Shown one piece after another: positions 44,001 to 51,634 of a stretch of 64,000 nt of DNA (positions within the stretch are counted from its first letter, which is position 1; every line of letters begins with the position of its first letter). The notes beneath the pieces were generated by a model. It searched no databases and was not told the origin of the DNA. It saw nothing but the letters and a program-made list of their open reading frames with translations. Origin of the DNA: UBA8752 sp965657965 (GTDB lineage: Bacteria; Bacteroidota; Bacteroidia; Flavobacteriales_D; Sanyastnellaceae); NCBI GenBank assembly GCA_965657965.1, contig CBFHQM010000003.1:102315-166314 (forward strand). Reading direction: 5' to 3'. Both the position numbers and the translations under genes were made by a program.

Positions 44001-45181
44001 GCACCTATGCCTTTTGTCTCGATGGGCCATTGCAAGGCGGGTGCAAGGACCCCTATGCCGTGAATTTTGATGCCTCCGCCACATTCGACGACGGGACATG
44101 CGAAGACACTTGCTATCCGCTCACCATTGCATTGCAAACTGACTGCCTGCCGGAAGAAACCGGCTGGAGCCTTCCCGAAGACGGCTTGTCCATTGCACCC
44201 GGCAACCTCAACAGCAGCACGCCATCTTGGACATTGTGTCTGGATGCCGGATGTCGAGAATTTGTTCTTCAAGACGCCGGTGCCAATGGATGGGGTGCCT
44301 GCGACGACAGCACCTCCGTGTTGCTTTCGCTGCCCAACGACACCTTGTTTTATTCAGCCAACCCCAGTTTTTCTTCTGTGCTGATCAGCGAAATATGCCT
44401 GCCCCCCGTCCATCAGATTGGCTGCATGTTGCCCTACGCCTGCAACTTCGACCCTGAGGCAGATGGCGCAGGAACGTGCGACTTCTCTTGCTTTGGTTGC
44501 ACAGACCCCACCGCCTGCAACCATGATCTTGAGGCTTTGCAAGACGATGGCAGTTGCCTCTACGCCTCGGGCTGCTCCCATCCTGCGGCCTGCAACTTCG
44601 ACCTGTTTGTGGTCTGCGATGACGGCTCTTGTGTTTTTGCCGAAGAAGGGCGGGACTGCGATGGCCAATGTCTGAGTGGCGATGCCGACAGTGACGGGGT
44701 TTGCGACGGCGATGAATTTTCTGGTTGTACCCATCTAGATGCCTGCAACTTCATGATCGGCGCCACAGAAGACGACGGCAGTTGCATTTACCCCACCTTG
44801 GCATGGCCCGATTCCGATGGGGACTCCTTTGGGGACTCCGCAGACGACATGGGGGAGCTTTTTTGTGGCGTGCCGCCACCGGGCTGGACCGCACAGACAG
44901 GTGACTGCAACGACATGAACGCCAATGTGTATCCCGGAGCTCCTGCGGCGCCACTGGGAGAAGACGTCAATTGCGACGGTTTCGTGTCCAGCGGCGAACT
45001 GGCTCCCTGCTCAAGCGACCTAAATGGAGATGGCCTCACCGCCATCGAAGACCTTCTCGGATTGCTCAGCGAATTCGGCTGTACCGTGGACTGCGAGCAA
45101 GATGTAGACGGCAATGGCGCGGTCACCAGCGCAGACCTTCTGATTCTTCTCGCAGGTTTTGGCACCGTTTGCACCCCTTGA
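41054..45181 (+). CDS. Secreted BNR/sortilin-type repeat protein with cysteine repeats and dockerin-like tail
   Basis: 1375-residue exported protein. The signal peptide core is AILVLALCALSQGMSGQ. Residues about 130-780 form a beta-propeller of BNR/VPS10-like repeats: WRTEDAGASWWPMG, WTSEDGGQSWDPTG, ESHDAGETWSEQS, FRSDDGGNAFSEI, YRSTDRGEAWTEL and ESHDGGESWINIS. Ig-like and jelly-roll-like segments follow, then cysteine repeats (about 995-1020 and 1122-1240), a MopE-like stretch (DSDGDSFGDSADD, DCNDMNANVYPGAPAAP, DVNCDG) and a double dockerin-like motif at the very end (SSDLNGDGLTAIEDLL and QDVDGNGAVTSADLLILL, ending CTP). The enzyme activity, if any, is unclear; glycan binding is possible. It shares its C-terminal architecture with the metalloprotease just upstream. 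Confidence 0.82.
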   Translation: MQCNMAPSARHPKPLSRCATAILVLALCALSQGMSGQEGHWSAWMRDPSVPLDSIEAAFNASWDTETAQRGKGMKPFQRWLAFARPRYDSSGLRPASQAVFRSIEDAEADKAQEWIQRSISDPLWSYEGPIGPSGLGGCGRLNRVVQRPNHPNEWWACAPAGGLWRTEDAGASWWPMGNGQLNSIGVTDLAFHPTDPNRLWLATGDGDFGDTRSIGIWTSEDGGQSWDPTGLDWATFMGRTLQRVLVSPMHPDTLWVASSLGLYRTLNGGDNWTRTLIGNIASLELDPADPEHLLAGEYGNRIFESHDAGETWSEQSLDGSAFGISRIALAFAPSAPDTVYAVAGNVSDQGLAGVWRSTDNGDTWAVQSLGDNGPNLLGWTVDGVDDGGQAWYDLTIAVSPDQPEWVFVGGVNLWSSSDGGSNWNCAGHWYAGGNLPYVHADQHGLQFLPDGTLLIANDGGAFLYDPVNQTAEDRSEGLAISQTYRLDADPLAMDRFIAGTQDNGTYLKHNGQWEHVLGGDGFQCAFHSALQDVIYASLYYGQIFRSDDGGNAFSEIAGNAGQSENSQGAWLTPWEVSKFNPDWIYMAKDKVYRSTDRGEAWTELNDIPGGNCTALALAPSDVSRLYVAKEFKLYRSTDGQSFDELDVPNGFSWITDIEVMASDANHVFLTLSNYNDSTKVLESHDGGESWINISMGLPSAPINCLAIDVDGNGLNYAGTDVGVYRKASAAGSEWERHSSGLPNVNVSDLVVHVPSGRLVAATYGRGVYTIGLPDPPTKDAALGRILAPRGTQCEAQVSPVLPILNLGTETIHQIGVQYGAFGSVGSDTLWNGVLAPGDSLHLHLSPLAMMPGWSDFSAVLTSVDGQTDERSANNTRSSQLLTLDDPTEVVVSFTSDCFASQNGWVIRDALGRVVHRSGWLPPLSTDTDTLCLPTTCLEFEVHRDQLSGYEALMADCAAPLDFEIRHLDGTPILQAPQTGVVGTYAFCLDGPLQGGCKDPYAVNFDASATFDDGTCEDTCYPLTIALQTDCLPEETGWSLPEDGLSIAPGNLNSSTPSWTLCLDAGCREFVLQDAGANGWGACDDSTSVLLSLPNDTLFYSANPSFSSVLISEICLPPVHQIGCMLPYACNFDPEADGAGTCDFSCFGCTDPTACNHDLEALQDDGSCLYASGCSHPAACNFDLFVVCDDGSCVFAEEGRDCDGQCLSGDADSDGVCDGDEFSGCTHLDACNFMIGATEDDGSCIYPTLAWPDSDGDSFGDSADDMGELFCGVPPPGWTAQTGDCNDMNANVYPGAPAAPLGEDVNCDGFVSSGELAPCSSDLNGDGLTAIEDLLGLLSEFGCTVDCEQDVDGNGAVTSADLLILLAGFGTVCTP

Positions 45182-45218
45182 TGGGGCGAAGCCGGTCTTT
45201 TTGGCCGAATTTCGAAGC

Positions 45219-46679
45219 ATGTCTGAAGCCGTACGTCAACTCCAACCCAGCTCCCTTTGGGGACGCTTTGCCGACTTAAACGCCATTCCACGCCCTTCGG
45301 GCAAGGAAGCCGCTGTTTGTGCCTGGATCACCGGGCTCGCCAAAAAGGCGGGACTCACGGTCGAATCCGATGAGGTCGGCAATGTCCTGGTGCGCAAACC
45401 CGCCACCCCTGGAATGGAAAACAGAAAGACCGTGGTCTTGCAAAGTCACGTCGACATGGTCTGTCAAAAAAACAACGACACCAACTTTGACTTCGACACC
45501 GAAGGCATCCGAATGTGGGTCGACGGTGATTGGGTCCGTGCAGAGGGCACCACGCTCGGCGCAGACAACGGACTCGGAGCGGCCACGATGCTGGCGGTCA
45601 TGGAGGCACAGGACATAGCGCACCCGCCACTTGAATTGCTCTTTACCATCGATGAAGAAACCGGCATGACCGGAGCATTGGAACTTCGGAAAGGCTGGCT
45701 CAAGGGCGACATCCTTTTGAACCTCGACACGGAGGACGACCGCGAAATTGGCATCGGGTGTGCAGGTGGTGTCGACTTGGCCTTCACCGCCAGTTTTGGC
45801 ACCGTAGCCGGAACCGAAGACCACGGCATCGTGGTGGAGGTCAAAGGCGGAAGCGGCGGCCACTCTGGCATGGACATCCACAAAGGCCTCGCCAATGCCA
45901 ACAAGATTTTGGTTCGCGTCTTGCGCGAAATGATGGGCCCTGAGGTCACGGCCGAATTGGCCGCTTTGGATGGCGGTGGATTGCGCAACGCCATTCCGCG
46001 CGAGGCCAAGGCCACGGTCGCATCCAACCTCTCCGCTGCACAATGGACCGAACAACTCGGCGCTTTGGTCAACGGCATTCAAGCCGAACACAAGACAACC
46101 GACCCCGACTTGTCTGTGCACTTTCATGACGTGGGCGCACCAGACCAAGTTCTGGCCGAGGGCCATGCACAAGCTCTGTTGTCCGCCCTGGACATTTGCC
46201 CCAATGGCATCGACCGAATGAGCCCCGACATTCAGGGACTGGTCCAAACCTCCAACAACCTCGCGCGCATTCTCCTGGACAACGGAAACATGGAGGCCCA
46301 CTGCCTCACCCGCAGTTCGGTCGACACCGAAAAACTGGACTTGGCCCGAAGAATCGAAGCTGGATTTGCCATGGCAGGCATGGCCTCGTCACGCGGCGGA
46401 GCTTATCCCGGCTGGACGCCAAACCCGAGCAGCGACATCGTCCGCATGATGACCGAGTTGTACCGCGAACTCTACACCGAGGAACCGCTTGTTTTGGCGT
46501 GTCACGCCGGCCTGGAGTGCGGCATCCTCGGAAGCCGCTATCCCCACCTCGACATGGTCAGTTTTGGTCCCACCATTTTGGGCGCACACAGCCCCGACGA
46601 AAGGGCCTCCGTTTCCTCGGTAGCCAAGTACTGGTCTTGGTTCCAAGAAGCCCTCAAACGCATCCCTGAGCAAGCATGA
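45219..46679 (+). CDS. pepD: Aminoacyl-histidine dipeptidase (peptidase M20 family)
   Basis: 486-residue cytosolic dizinc peptidase hydrolysing Xaa-His and related dipeptides. M20 motifs are QSHVDMVCQK, GTTLGADNGLGAA with the bridging aspartate, and FTIDEETGMTGA with the general-base glutamate. LNLDTEDDREIGIGCAGGV and CHAGLECGILGSRYP supply further ligands. Length is as in E. coli PepD. The ATG at 45219 is chosen; the longer frame overlaps the preceding gene. It overlaps surE by ATGA. Confidence 0.94.
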   Translation: MSEAVRQLQPSSLWGRFADLNAIPRPSGKEAAVCAWITGLAKKAGLTVESDEVGNVLVRKPATPGMENRKTVVLQSHVDMVCQKNNDTNFDFDTEGIRMWVDGDWVRAEGTTLGADNGLGAATMLAVMEAQDIAHPPLELLFTIDEETGMTGALELRKGWLKGDILLNLDTEDDREIGIGCAGGVDLAFTASFGTVAGTEDHGIVVEVKGGSGGHSGMDIHKGLANANKILVRVLREMMGPEVTAELAALDGGGLRNAIPREAKATVASNLSAAQWTEQLGALVNGIQAEHKTTDPDLSVHFHDVGAPDQVLAEGHAQALLSALDICPNGIDRMSPDIQGLVQTSNNLARILLDNGNMEAHCLTRSSVDTEKLDLARRIEAGFAMAGMASSRGGAYPGWTPNPSSDIVRMMTELYRELYTEEPLVLACHAGLECGILGSRYPHLDMVSFGPTILGAHSPDERASVSSVAKYWSWFQEALKRIPEQA

Positions 46680-47476
46680 GCACGACTACCTCCGGTCAAA
46701 AGCGCCCGCGCATTGTTGTGACCAACGACGACGGCATCACCGCCAAAGGAATTCAGAGCTTGGCAGAAGCCATGACCGAGTTTGGCGACGTCTACGTTGT
46801 GGCGCCCGATAGCCCACAAAGTGGAATGGGACACGCGGTTACTTTTAGCCGCATCCTGCGCCTGCATCCCTTTGAGTTTGGTCGTGGATCAGCAGAAGCC
46901 CGGTCCTGCTCTGGCACCCCTGTGGACTGCGTGAAATTGGCTGTGGCGGAAGTCTTCGGAGAAGACAACTTGCCCGACCTGCTGGTGAGCGGCATCAACC
47001 ACGGCAGCAATGCCTCCATCAACGTGATTTATTCGGGCACCATGTCCGCAGCAGTCGAAGGGGCCATGTGCGGCATCCCTTCCATTGGGTTTTCGCTCCT
47101 CGACGAACGTTGGGACGCGGACTTTCGGGCGTCGGTCAATGTGGCCAAAACCATGGCGGCTACCGTGCTTGAAAAAGGGTTGCCTGCGGGAACTTGTCTG
47201 AACGTCAACATTCCCAAAGTGGCACCTGAAGACCTCAAGGGCATTCGGATCTGTCGCCAGGCCATGGGACATTGGCGGGACACCTTTGATGAGCGGTCGA
47301 CCCCAGGAGGAAGCCCCTATTATTGGATGCGGGGCGAATTCCAGAACCCCGACAAGGGAGAGGACACCGACATTCACGCCCTCGAACAAGGCTATGCCAG
47401 CGTGGTTCCCGTTCAATTCGACTTGACCGCTCACCACACCATCGGTACGCTCAACAGCTGGGACTTGAATGGCTAA
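46676..47476 (+). CDS. surE: 5'/3'-nucleotidase SurE
   Basis: 266-residue metal-dependent nucleotidase acting on nucleoside monophosphates. The metal-binding N-terminus VTNDDGITAKGI, the VVAPDSPQSGMGHAVT segment and SGINHGSNASINVIYSGTMS are diagnostic. It is coupled to pepD upstream (ATGA) and overlaps the next gene by eight bases. Confidence 0.95.
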   Translation: MSTTTSGQKRPRIVVTNDDGITAKGIQSLAEAMTEFGDVYVVAPDSPQSGMGHAVTFSRILRLHPFEFGRGSAEARSCSGTPVDCVKLAVAEVFGEDNLPDLLVSGINHGSNASINVIYSGTMSAAVEGAMCGIPSIGFSLLDERWDADFRASVNVAKTMAATVLEKGLPAGTCLNVNIPKVAPEDLKGIRICRQAMGHWRDTFDERSTPGGSPYYWMRGEFQNPDKGEDTDIHALEQGYASVVPVQFDLTAHHTIGTLNSWDLNG

Positions 47477-47786
47477 TTCGCTCCAGCGCTACGATACGCT
47501 TGCCTTTGGTGTTCTCGGGGGGCTGTTCTCGGCCATCACCGGCTACCTGCTCCTGGCTCTGGGCTGGAGTTGGGCGCAAGGAGAGTCTTTGGCCTATTTC
47601 CACCAAGAGGTGTTTTTGGGGAGCCCCTTGTACAAGGACCGTATTTTGAGCCTGTGCACCCTGTCGGTTGTGCCTTTGTTCCATTTGTCTTACCGCCGAA
47701 AAATGGACCGTTTTGCGCGGGGAAGCATGTTGCTCATGGTGGTGATGGTGCTGGCCATTGTGGTGATTCAAATGGGGGCTGAATGA
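47469..47786 (+). CDS. Small membrane protein of unknown function between surE and lpxB
   Basis: 105-residue protein with three predicted membrane helices (about residues 12-34, 58-75 and 84-102) and a basic RRKMDR segment between helices 2 and 3. I do not recognise a named family. It overlaps surE by eight bases and lpxB by ATGA, so it is part of a tightly coupled four-gene unit; the link to lpxB suggests an envelope role, which is inference only. Confidence 0.75.
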   Translation: MANSLQRYDTLAFGVLGGLFSAITGYLLLALGWSWAQGESLAYFHQEVFLGSPLYKDRILSLCTLSVVPLFHLSYRRKMDRFARGSMLLMVVMVLAIVVIQMGAE

Positions 47787-48925
47787 GCCCCTCTTCACCT
47801 CAGAAATCCATCGAAAAAGTCTACATCTTGGCCGGTGAACCCTCGGGCGAGGAACACGTGGCGAAGGTGGTCAAAGCGGCCCTAAAACTTCAACCGGGAC
47901 TGCAGTTCAGAGGGATGGGAGGAGATGCCATGGCCGAGCAAGGCGTGGCCCTGGTCGAGCATGTGCGCAACACCGCCATCATGGGGTTTGCGGAAGTGTT
48001 CTCCAAGATCCGCTTCATACGCAGCTTGTTTCGTCGGATCCAGTCCGACATTCTTGACTTTGCACCCGATCGAATTTTGCTTGTCGATTACCCCGGCTTC
48101 AATCTCCGGATGGCCAAATGGGCCAAGAAAAAAGGGATTCCCGTCGACATGTACATCTCGCCGCAAGTGTGGGCATGGAAGAAGCACCGCGTACATCGCA
48201 TTGCGCGGGACATTGACCGACTCAATGTGATCCTGCCCTTTGAACCCGACAGCTACCAAGGCCTCGATTTGGAGGTGGAGTATGTGGGGCATCCTCTGGC
48301 CGAGTCCACATCTGAAGCCCTTTCCTCATCCACCGAGGCTGCCGACGCCACCAACTGGAGACAGTCGCACCAAATTCCAGAAGACCGCCCCATTCTGGCC
48401 TTGTTGCCTGGCTCCCGGCCGCAGGAGATTCAAAGGATGTTGCCTGTGCTCGAAGAGACTGCAAGCGCCTTCCCTGATTGCTTTCCTGTGATTGCCGGTG
48501 CACCCGGTCGAACAGCAGCCGACTACCCCACCGACCTTCTCGTTCTGTTTGGAGAAACGCAAGCGCTCTACCGACATGCAAGCGCGGGCATTGTGACCAG
48601 CGGTACGGCGACACTTGAAGCGGCTCTGGCCGGCATGCCTCAGGTGGTGGCCTATCGCACCAGCGGATTCACCTATCGCGTGGCCAAGGCATTCAGCCAG
48701 GTCAAGTACATCTCCTTGGTCAACCTAATCCTCAACAAAGAAGCTGTGCCTGAACGCATTCAAGACGAATGCACGCCAGATGCGTTATCCGCGAGCCTTC
48801 GCCACATCATGTCGCACGAAGGACGCGCCCAAATGGCCGCCTCGTTGGTGGACCTGCGCAGGGTCTTGTCGAAGGATGGGGCGAGTGCCCGCGTGGCGAG
48901 AAACTTAATCCGCCCTATTCAGTAA
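47783..48925 (+). CDS. lpxB: Lipid-A-disaccharide synthase
   Basis: 380-residue GT19 glycosyltransferase joining UDP-2,3-diacylglucosamine and lipid X to form the lipid A disaccharide on the inner membrane surface. Motifs: ILAGEPSGEEHVAKVV at the N-terminus, FRGMGGDAMAEQGV, LVDYPGFNLRMAKWAKKKGI, YISPQVWAWKKHRVHRI, LLPGSRPQEIQRMLPV, and SAGIVTSGTATLEAALAG in the nucleotide-sugar domain. Last gene of the pepD-surE-lpxB run and convergent with the DUF4139 gene. The 116-base gap downstream holds only a weak hairpin (GCCAAA/TTTGGC, 49018-49040). Confidence 0.95.
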   Translation: MSPSSPQKSIEKVYILAGEPSGEEHVAKVVKAALKLQPGLQFRGMGGDAMAEQGVALVEHVRNTAIMGFAEVFSKIRFIRSLFRRIQSDILDFAPDRILLVDYPGFNLRMAKWAKKKGIPVDMYISPQVWAWKKHRVHRIARDIDRLNVILPFEPDSYQGLDLEVEYVGHPLAESTSEALSSSTEAADATNWRQSHQIPEDRPILALLPGSRPQEIQRMLPVLEETASAFPDCFPVIAGAPGRTAADYPTDLLVLFGETQALYRHASAGIVTSGTATLEAALAGMPQVVAYRTSGFTYRVAKAFSQVKYISLVNLILNKEAVPERIQDECTPDALSASLRHIMSHEGRAQMAASLVDLRRVLSKDGASARVARNLIRPIQ

Positions 48926-49041
48926 GAAGGGACGCGTTCTGCTGCACCGTGACGCGATGTCGCCAACAGCCGATTACTCACCCATCAAACACGGCACTGC
49001 GCAGCCTCAGCCACCCAGCCAAAAATCCTGGGCCTTTGGCG

Positions 49042-50535
49042 TTAATCCTTGTCGGACAACACCACGCCCTTGTCGTGGGTCAAATCGTAGGCGAATTTGA
49101 CCGTTCGGGTCTCACCTGCCTTCAACTCAAGGGACCAAATCAACGACTCTGTGGCCGCGTCCAATCGACCACCATCCAAATCCTCGGAAGCCACCTCAAT
49201 TTCGAGGGCCCTAGAGCTCGGCAAAGGCTCGATCAAGGTCAACTTCCCCGCACGGTCGGAGCGGTTGTTTACTTCAATGATAAAAGCCCTGCGGTGTTGA
49301 ATGCGATTGCCAAGCGGAACACGCCGACACAAGGCCTCTTCCTTGGAACGCTGAACCGACCATAAACTGGCCACACCAGCTTCCAGGATCATCGTGTCTC
49401 CCGACAAGACCATAGAGCGAAGCGCAGGCACCCCCGACTCGTCCAACAGCCTCACCTCAGATGCCGTCACCATTGGGCGAGCAGATTGCGCCACCAACAA
49501 CTGCATTTGGACCGCATTGGAGCGCTTCGGAATGCTCACATAACGACGGCGAATGGGGACTTCGGCCGACGTCAAAACAACTTCCCCTTCTGTGTCATCG
49601 CCCAACATCATGGGGTTCTCCATCACGTATTGACTCCCCCAATTTGACCACGTTTGATTGACAGGACGATCCGACTTAAGTCCCTTGGCTGGCCTGCGTT
49701 CATATGTCTGACCCTTGGCATCGGCAACTCCATCCGACCGCGATTCGCCTGCAAAACCCGGCCAATTTTCATCGGCAAACACCACCTGAGTCTTCACCGC
49801 CTGGGGCAGCCCAAGACGATAGCGACCCCGCTTTTCCCACAAGGCTTGACCCTTGCCCAACACCTGGACTTGATGCACAAGGGACCAGCGCGCCCCCTCG
49901 GATTCAAGCACATTGGCCCACACCTCCCCTTCTTGCCCTTCGGGCCAGCGCACCGAAAAAGCGTGGGGCTGATGGTCCGTCCATTCGTTTTGTTCTGCGC
50001 GCAAAGCCGCCACATTCTGCTCCATGGTTGCCAGCTCCTCACGCAATTCTACTCGGCGATACAATGCATCGCGAAACGCTTCGTGCATCCAATCCGACAA
50101 CTCCTCCAGGTCCTCCACCAAAATGGATTCGGCAGTGCCGCCCACGTTGCGATTTGCGCGCAGCATGTCCAAATCTTCCTCCACCAAATCCAATTGGGCG
50201 CGACGCAGCGCGAGCTCCAACGTCAACGATGCCAATTCTTGGTCCCAGCCTTTTCGTTTTGCCTCCGCTTCTGTCGAGTACTTGGCCTGACCAACAGCCT
50301 CATCCAGTCCCAACTGTCCTGTGCCACAGGCAGGGAAAATGCGCACGCGAGAGGCATCTAGGTCACTTTGGCTGCGCGCCACTTCCACTCGGCCTTGTGT
50401 GGCTTCCGCTTTCCAAGACACCAAGGCGGCATCCCGGTAAAAAGTGACTTGCTCCACGGTTTGGGCGTTCAAAGTCCAACCGGCAAACACCATGGGGACC
50501 ATGGCCAACCAAAATTTAGAATGCTGAGGGCTCAT
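49042..50535 (-). CDS. DUF4139 domain protein (MuiA-like), exported
   Basis: 497-residue exported protein with signal peptide (FWLAMVPMVFAGWTLNAQ). It has an N-terminal DUF4140-like part (VEQVTFYRDAALVSWKAEAT), a helical, probably coiled-coil middle (about residues 85-165, rich in E, L, R) and a C-terminal DUF4139 beta domain (VPIRRRYVSIPKRSNAVQMQ and FIIEVNNRSDRAGKLTLIEP). The family is named for the mucoidy-inhibitor MuiA; the biochemical function is unknown. A promoter-like box with the four-base spacing precedes the ATG. The stop is 25 bases upstream of no other minus-strand gene, so it ends its transcript. Confidence 0.85.
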   Translation of the reverse strand: MSPQHSKFWLAMVPMVFAGWTLNAQTVEQVTFYRDAALVSWKAEATQGRVEVARSQSDLDASRVRIFPACGTGQLGLDEAVGQAKYSTEAEAKRKGWDQELASLTLELALRRAQLDLVEEDLDMLRANRNVGGTAESILVEDLEELSDWMHEAFRDALYRRVELREELATMEQNVAALRAEQNEWTDHQPHAFSVRWPEGQEGEVWANVLESEGARWSLVHQVQVLGKGQALWEKRGRYRLGLPQAVKTQVVFADENWPGFAGESRSDGVADAKGQTYERRPAKGLKSDRPVNQTWSNWGSQYVMENPMMLGDDTEGEVVLTSAEVPIRRRYVSIPKRSNAVQMQLLVAQSARPMVTASEVRLLDESGVPALRSMVLSGDTMILEAGVASLWSVQRSKEEALCRRVPLGNRIQHRRAFIIEVNNRSDRAGKLTLIEPLPSSRALEIEVASEDLDGGRLDAATESLIWSLELKAGETRTVKFAYDLTHDKGVVLSDKD

Positions 50536-50539
50536 GTCC

Positions 50540-50547
50540 GAAAGGTA
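50540..50547 (-). promoter_or_regulatory. Probable -7 box (TACCTTTC) four bases before the DUF4139 gene start
   Basis: Minus-strand TACCTTTC has one mismatch to TAnnTTTG, followed by GGAC and the ATG at 50535. Same spacing as the perfect boxes elsewhere; predicts a leaderless mRNA. Confidence 0.4.
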
Positions 50548-50560
50548 CTCAGCCGAAGCT

Positions 50561-51520
50561 TCAGGGGACGCAAATCAAGGTGTCCACGTAAGGAGAGTAG
50601 GCGACCCAAAGTCCCAAGCCTCCTTCCACATTGGTGGCCACGTCTGCAGGATTGGCAAACGGGGATCCTTGAGCTTGAACCTGCTCTTCCATGCTTGTGA
50701 TGGCCTCGTAGACCCCTCGGTCAATGTGGTCCCAACGCACCACGACTGTGTCTCCTGTTTTGTAGAAGCCGATTTCGTCGGGATTGGCGTCTTCCTCAAA
50801 ATCAGCACCCGTTACGGGTCGGAACGCGGTGAATTCAAAGGCCAACCCATTGAAAAAAGCGTCTTCTACGGTCGACACAGTCAAGTACAAAAAGCCAGGA
50901 TCTTTCCCGAGCCTTTGGGCCGACCAGCGATAAGCATTTCCCAAAGAGTCTGGGTCTTCAAAAGTGGCGTGTAAGATTCCGAGCGAATCGGTATTGCCTG
51001 GAATTTCAAACCAAAGGCTGTCGAGCGGAACGGGGGGATTGAGCTTGCTGACTGCCCTTGCAGTGTCTTCGCCCAACACCGCCTCTAGGGCATAGGTGCT
51101 TCCGACTTCGCCCACCACCTGAAAAGAGGTGTAGGCGCAGATGTTGCTGAGCAACAACACCTCTTCGGAAAAGCCCAACAACTCGGCAGCCGCAGCCAAT
51201 TCTTCAGGACCCAAGTCGGCTGTACACAGCTCCACAAGCGGGTAAACTTGACCGTCTACGTCCAAGTTGACTTCGGCTCCACCCGAATAAAGACTCCCCA
51301 ATGAGGAAGCGTCCACCGGTGCAAAGTAATCTTGAGACTGGCTGAGCAACACAAAGGGCGGCGCTCCAGGCTCAATTCGACCTTCCACCACCAAAAATGG
51401 ACGCTGATCTGGCAACTCAACAGTGATGGGCTTCTCGCATCCGGACACAAAAATTAGACCCGCGAAGAGGAGGATTTCGGGACGAAAACAGAAAGAAAAG
51501 GAGCGCTTGAATGTCTTCAT
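50561..51520 (-). CDS. DUF4249 lipoprotein
   Basis: 319-residue lipoprotein with signal ending in FVSGC (C28), followed by EKPITVELPDQRPFLVVEGR and APPFVLLSQSQDYFAP. This is the usual opening of DUF4249, a Bacteroidota family of exported beta-sandwich proteins often encoded beside TonB-dependent receptors. No receptor gene is adjacent here. It has a perfect -7 box 34 bases upstream. The DUF4139 gene follows after 25 bases on the same strand and may be partly co-transcribed. Confidence 0.85.
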   Translation of the reverse strand: MKTFKRSFSFCFRPEILLFAGLIFVSGCEKPITVELPDQRPFLVVEGRIEPGAPPFVLLSQSQDYFAPVDASSLGSLYSGGAEVNLDVDGQVYPLVELCTADLGPEELAAAAELLGFSEEVLLLSNICAYTSFQVVGEVGSTYALEAVLGEDTARAVSKLNPPVPLDSLWFEIPGNTDSLGILHATFEDPDSLGNAYRWSAQRLGKDPGFLYLTVSTVEDAFFNGLAFEFTAFRPVTGADFEEDANPDEIGFYKTGDTVVVRWDHIDRGVYEAITSMEEQVQAQGSPFANPADVATNVEGGLGLWVAYSPYVDTLICVP

Positions 51521-51554
51521 GTCGGGATAGCAACGTTTGACCGTTCCACATGTT

Positions 51555-51562
51555 CAAAATTA
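51555..51562 (-). promoter_or_regulatory. -7 promoter box (TAATTTTG) of the DUF4249 gene
   Basis: Minus-strand TAATTTTG matches TAnnTTTG perfectly, 34 bases before the ATG at 51520, giving a leader of about 30 bases. It lies in the 114-base divergent region shared with nusB. A weaker plus-strand pair (TTTG 51536-51539, then TACATGGT 51561-51568) could serve nusB. Confidence 0.5.
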
Positions 51563-51634
51563 CATGGTGTTAACGGCTCGAAACTTGTGATTATCGGCGG
51601 GATGGAGCCACCTTGCACTCTCTATAGTCGCTCC

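Noticed and set aside
45181..45218. GCC/GGC hairpin with a short T-run between the BNR protein gene and pepD.
   Set aside because: Three-pair stem only; too weak to call a terminator.
49018..49040. GCCAAA/TTTGGC hairpin between convergent lpxB and the DUF4139 gene.
   Set aside because: Six-pair stem with an 11-base loop and no T-run; could be chance, so mentioned only in the lpxB entry.
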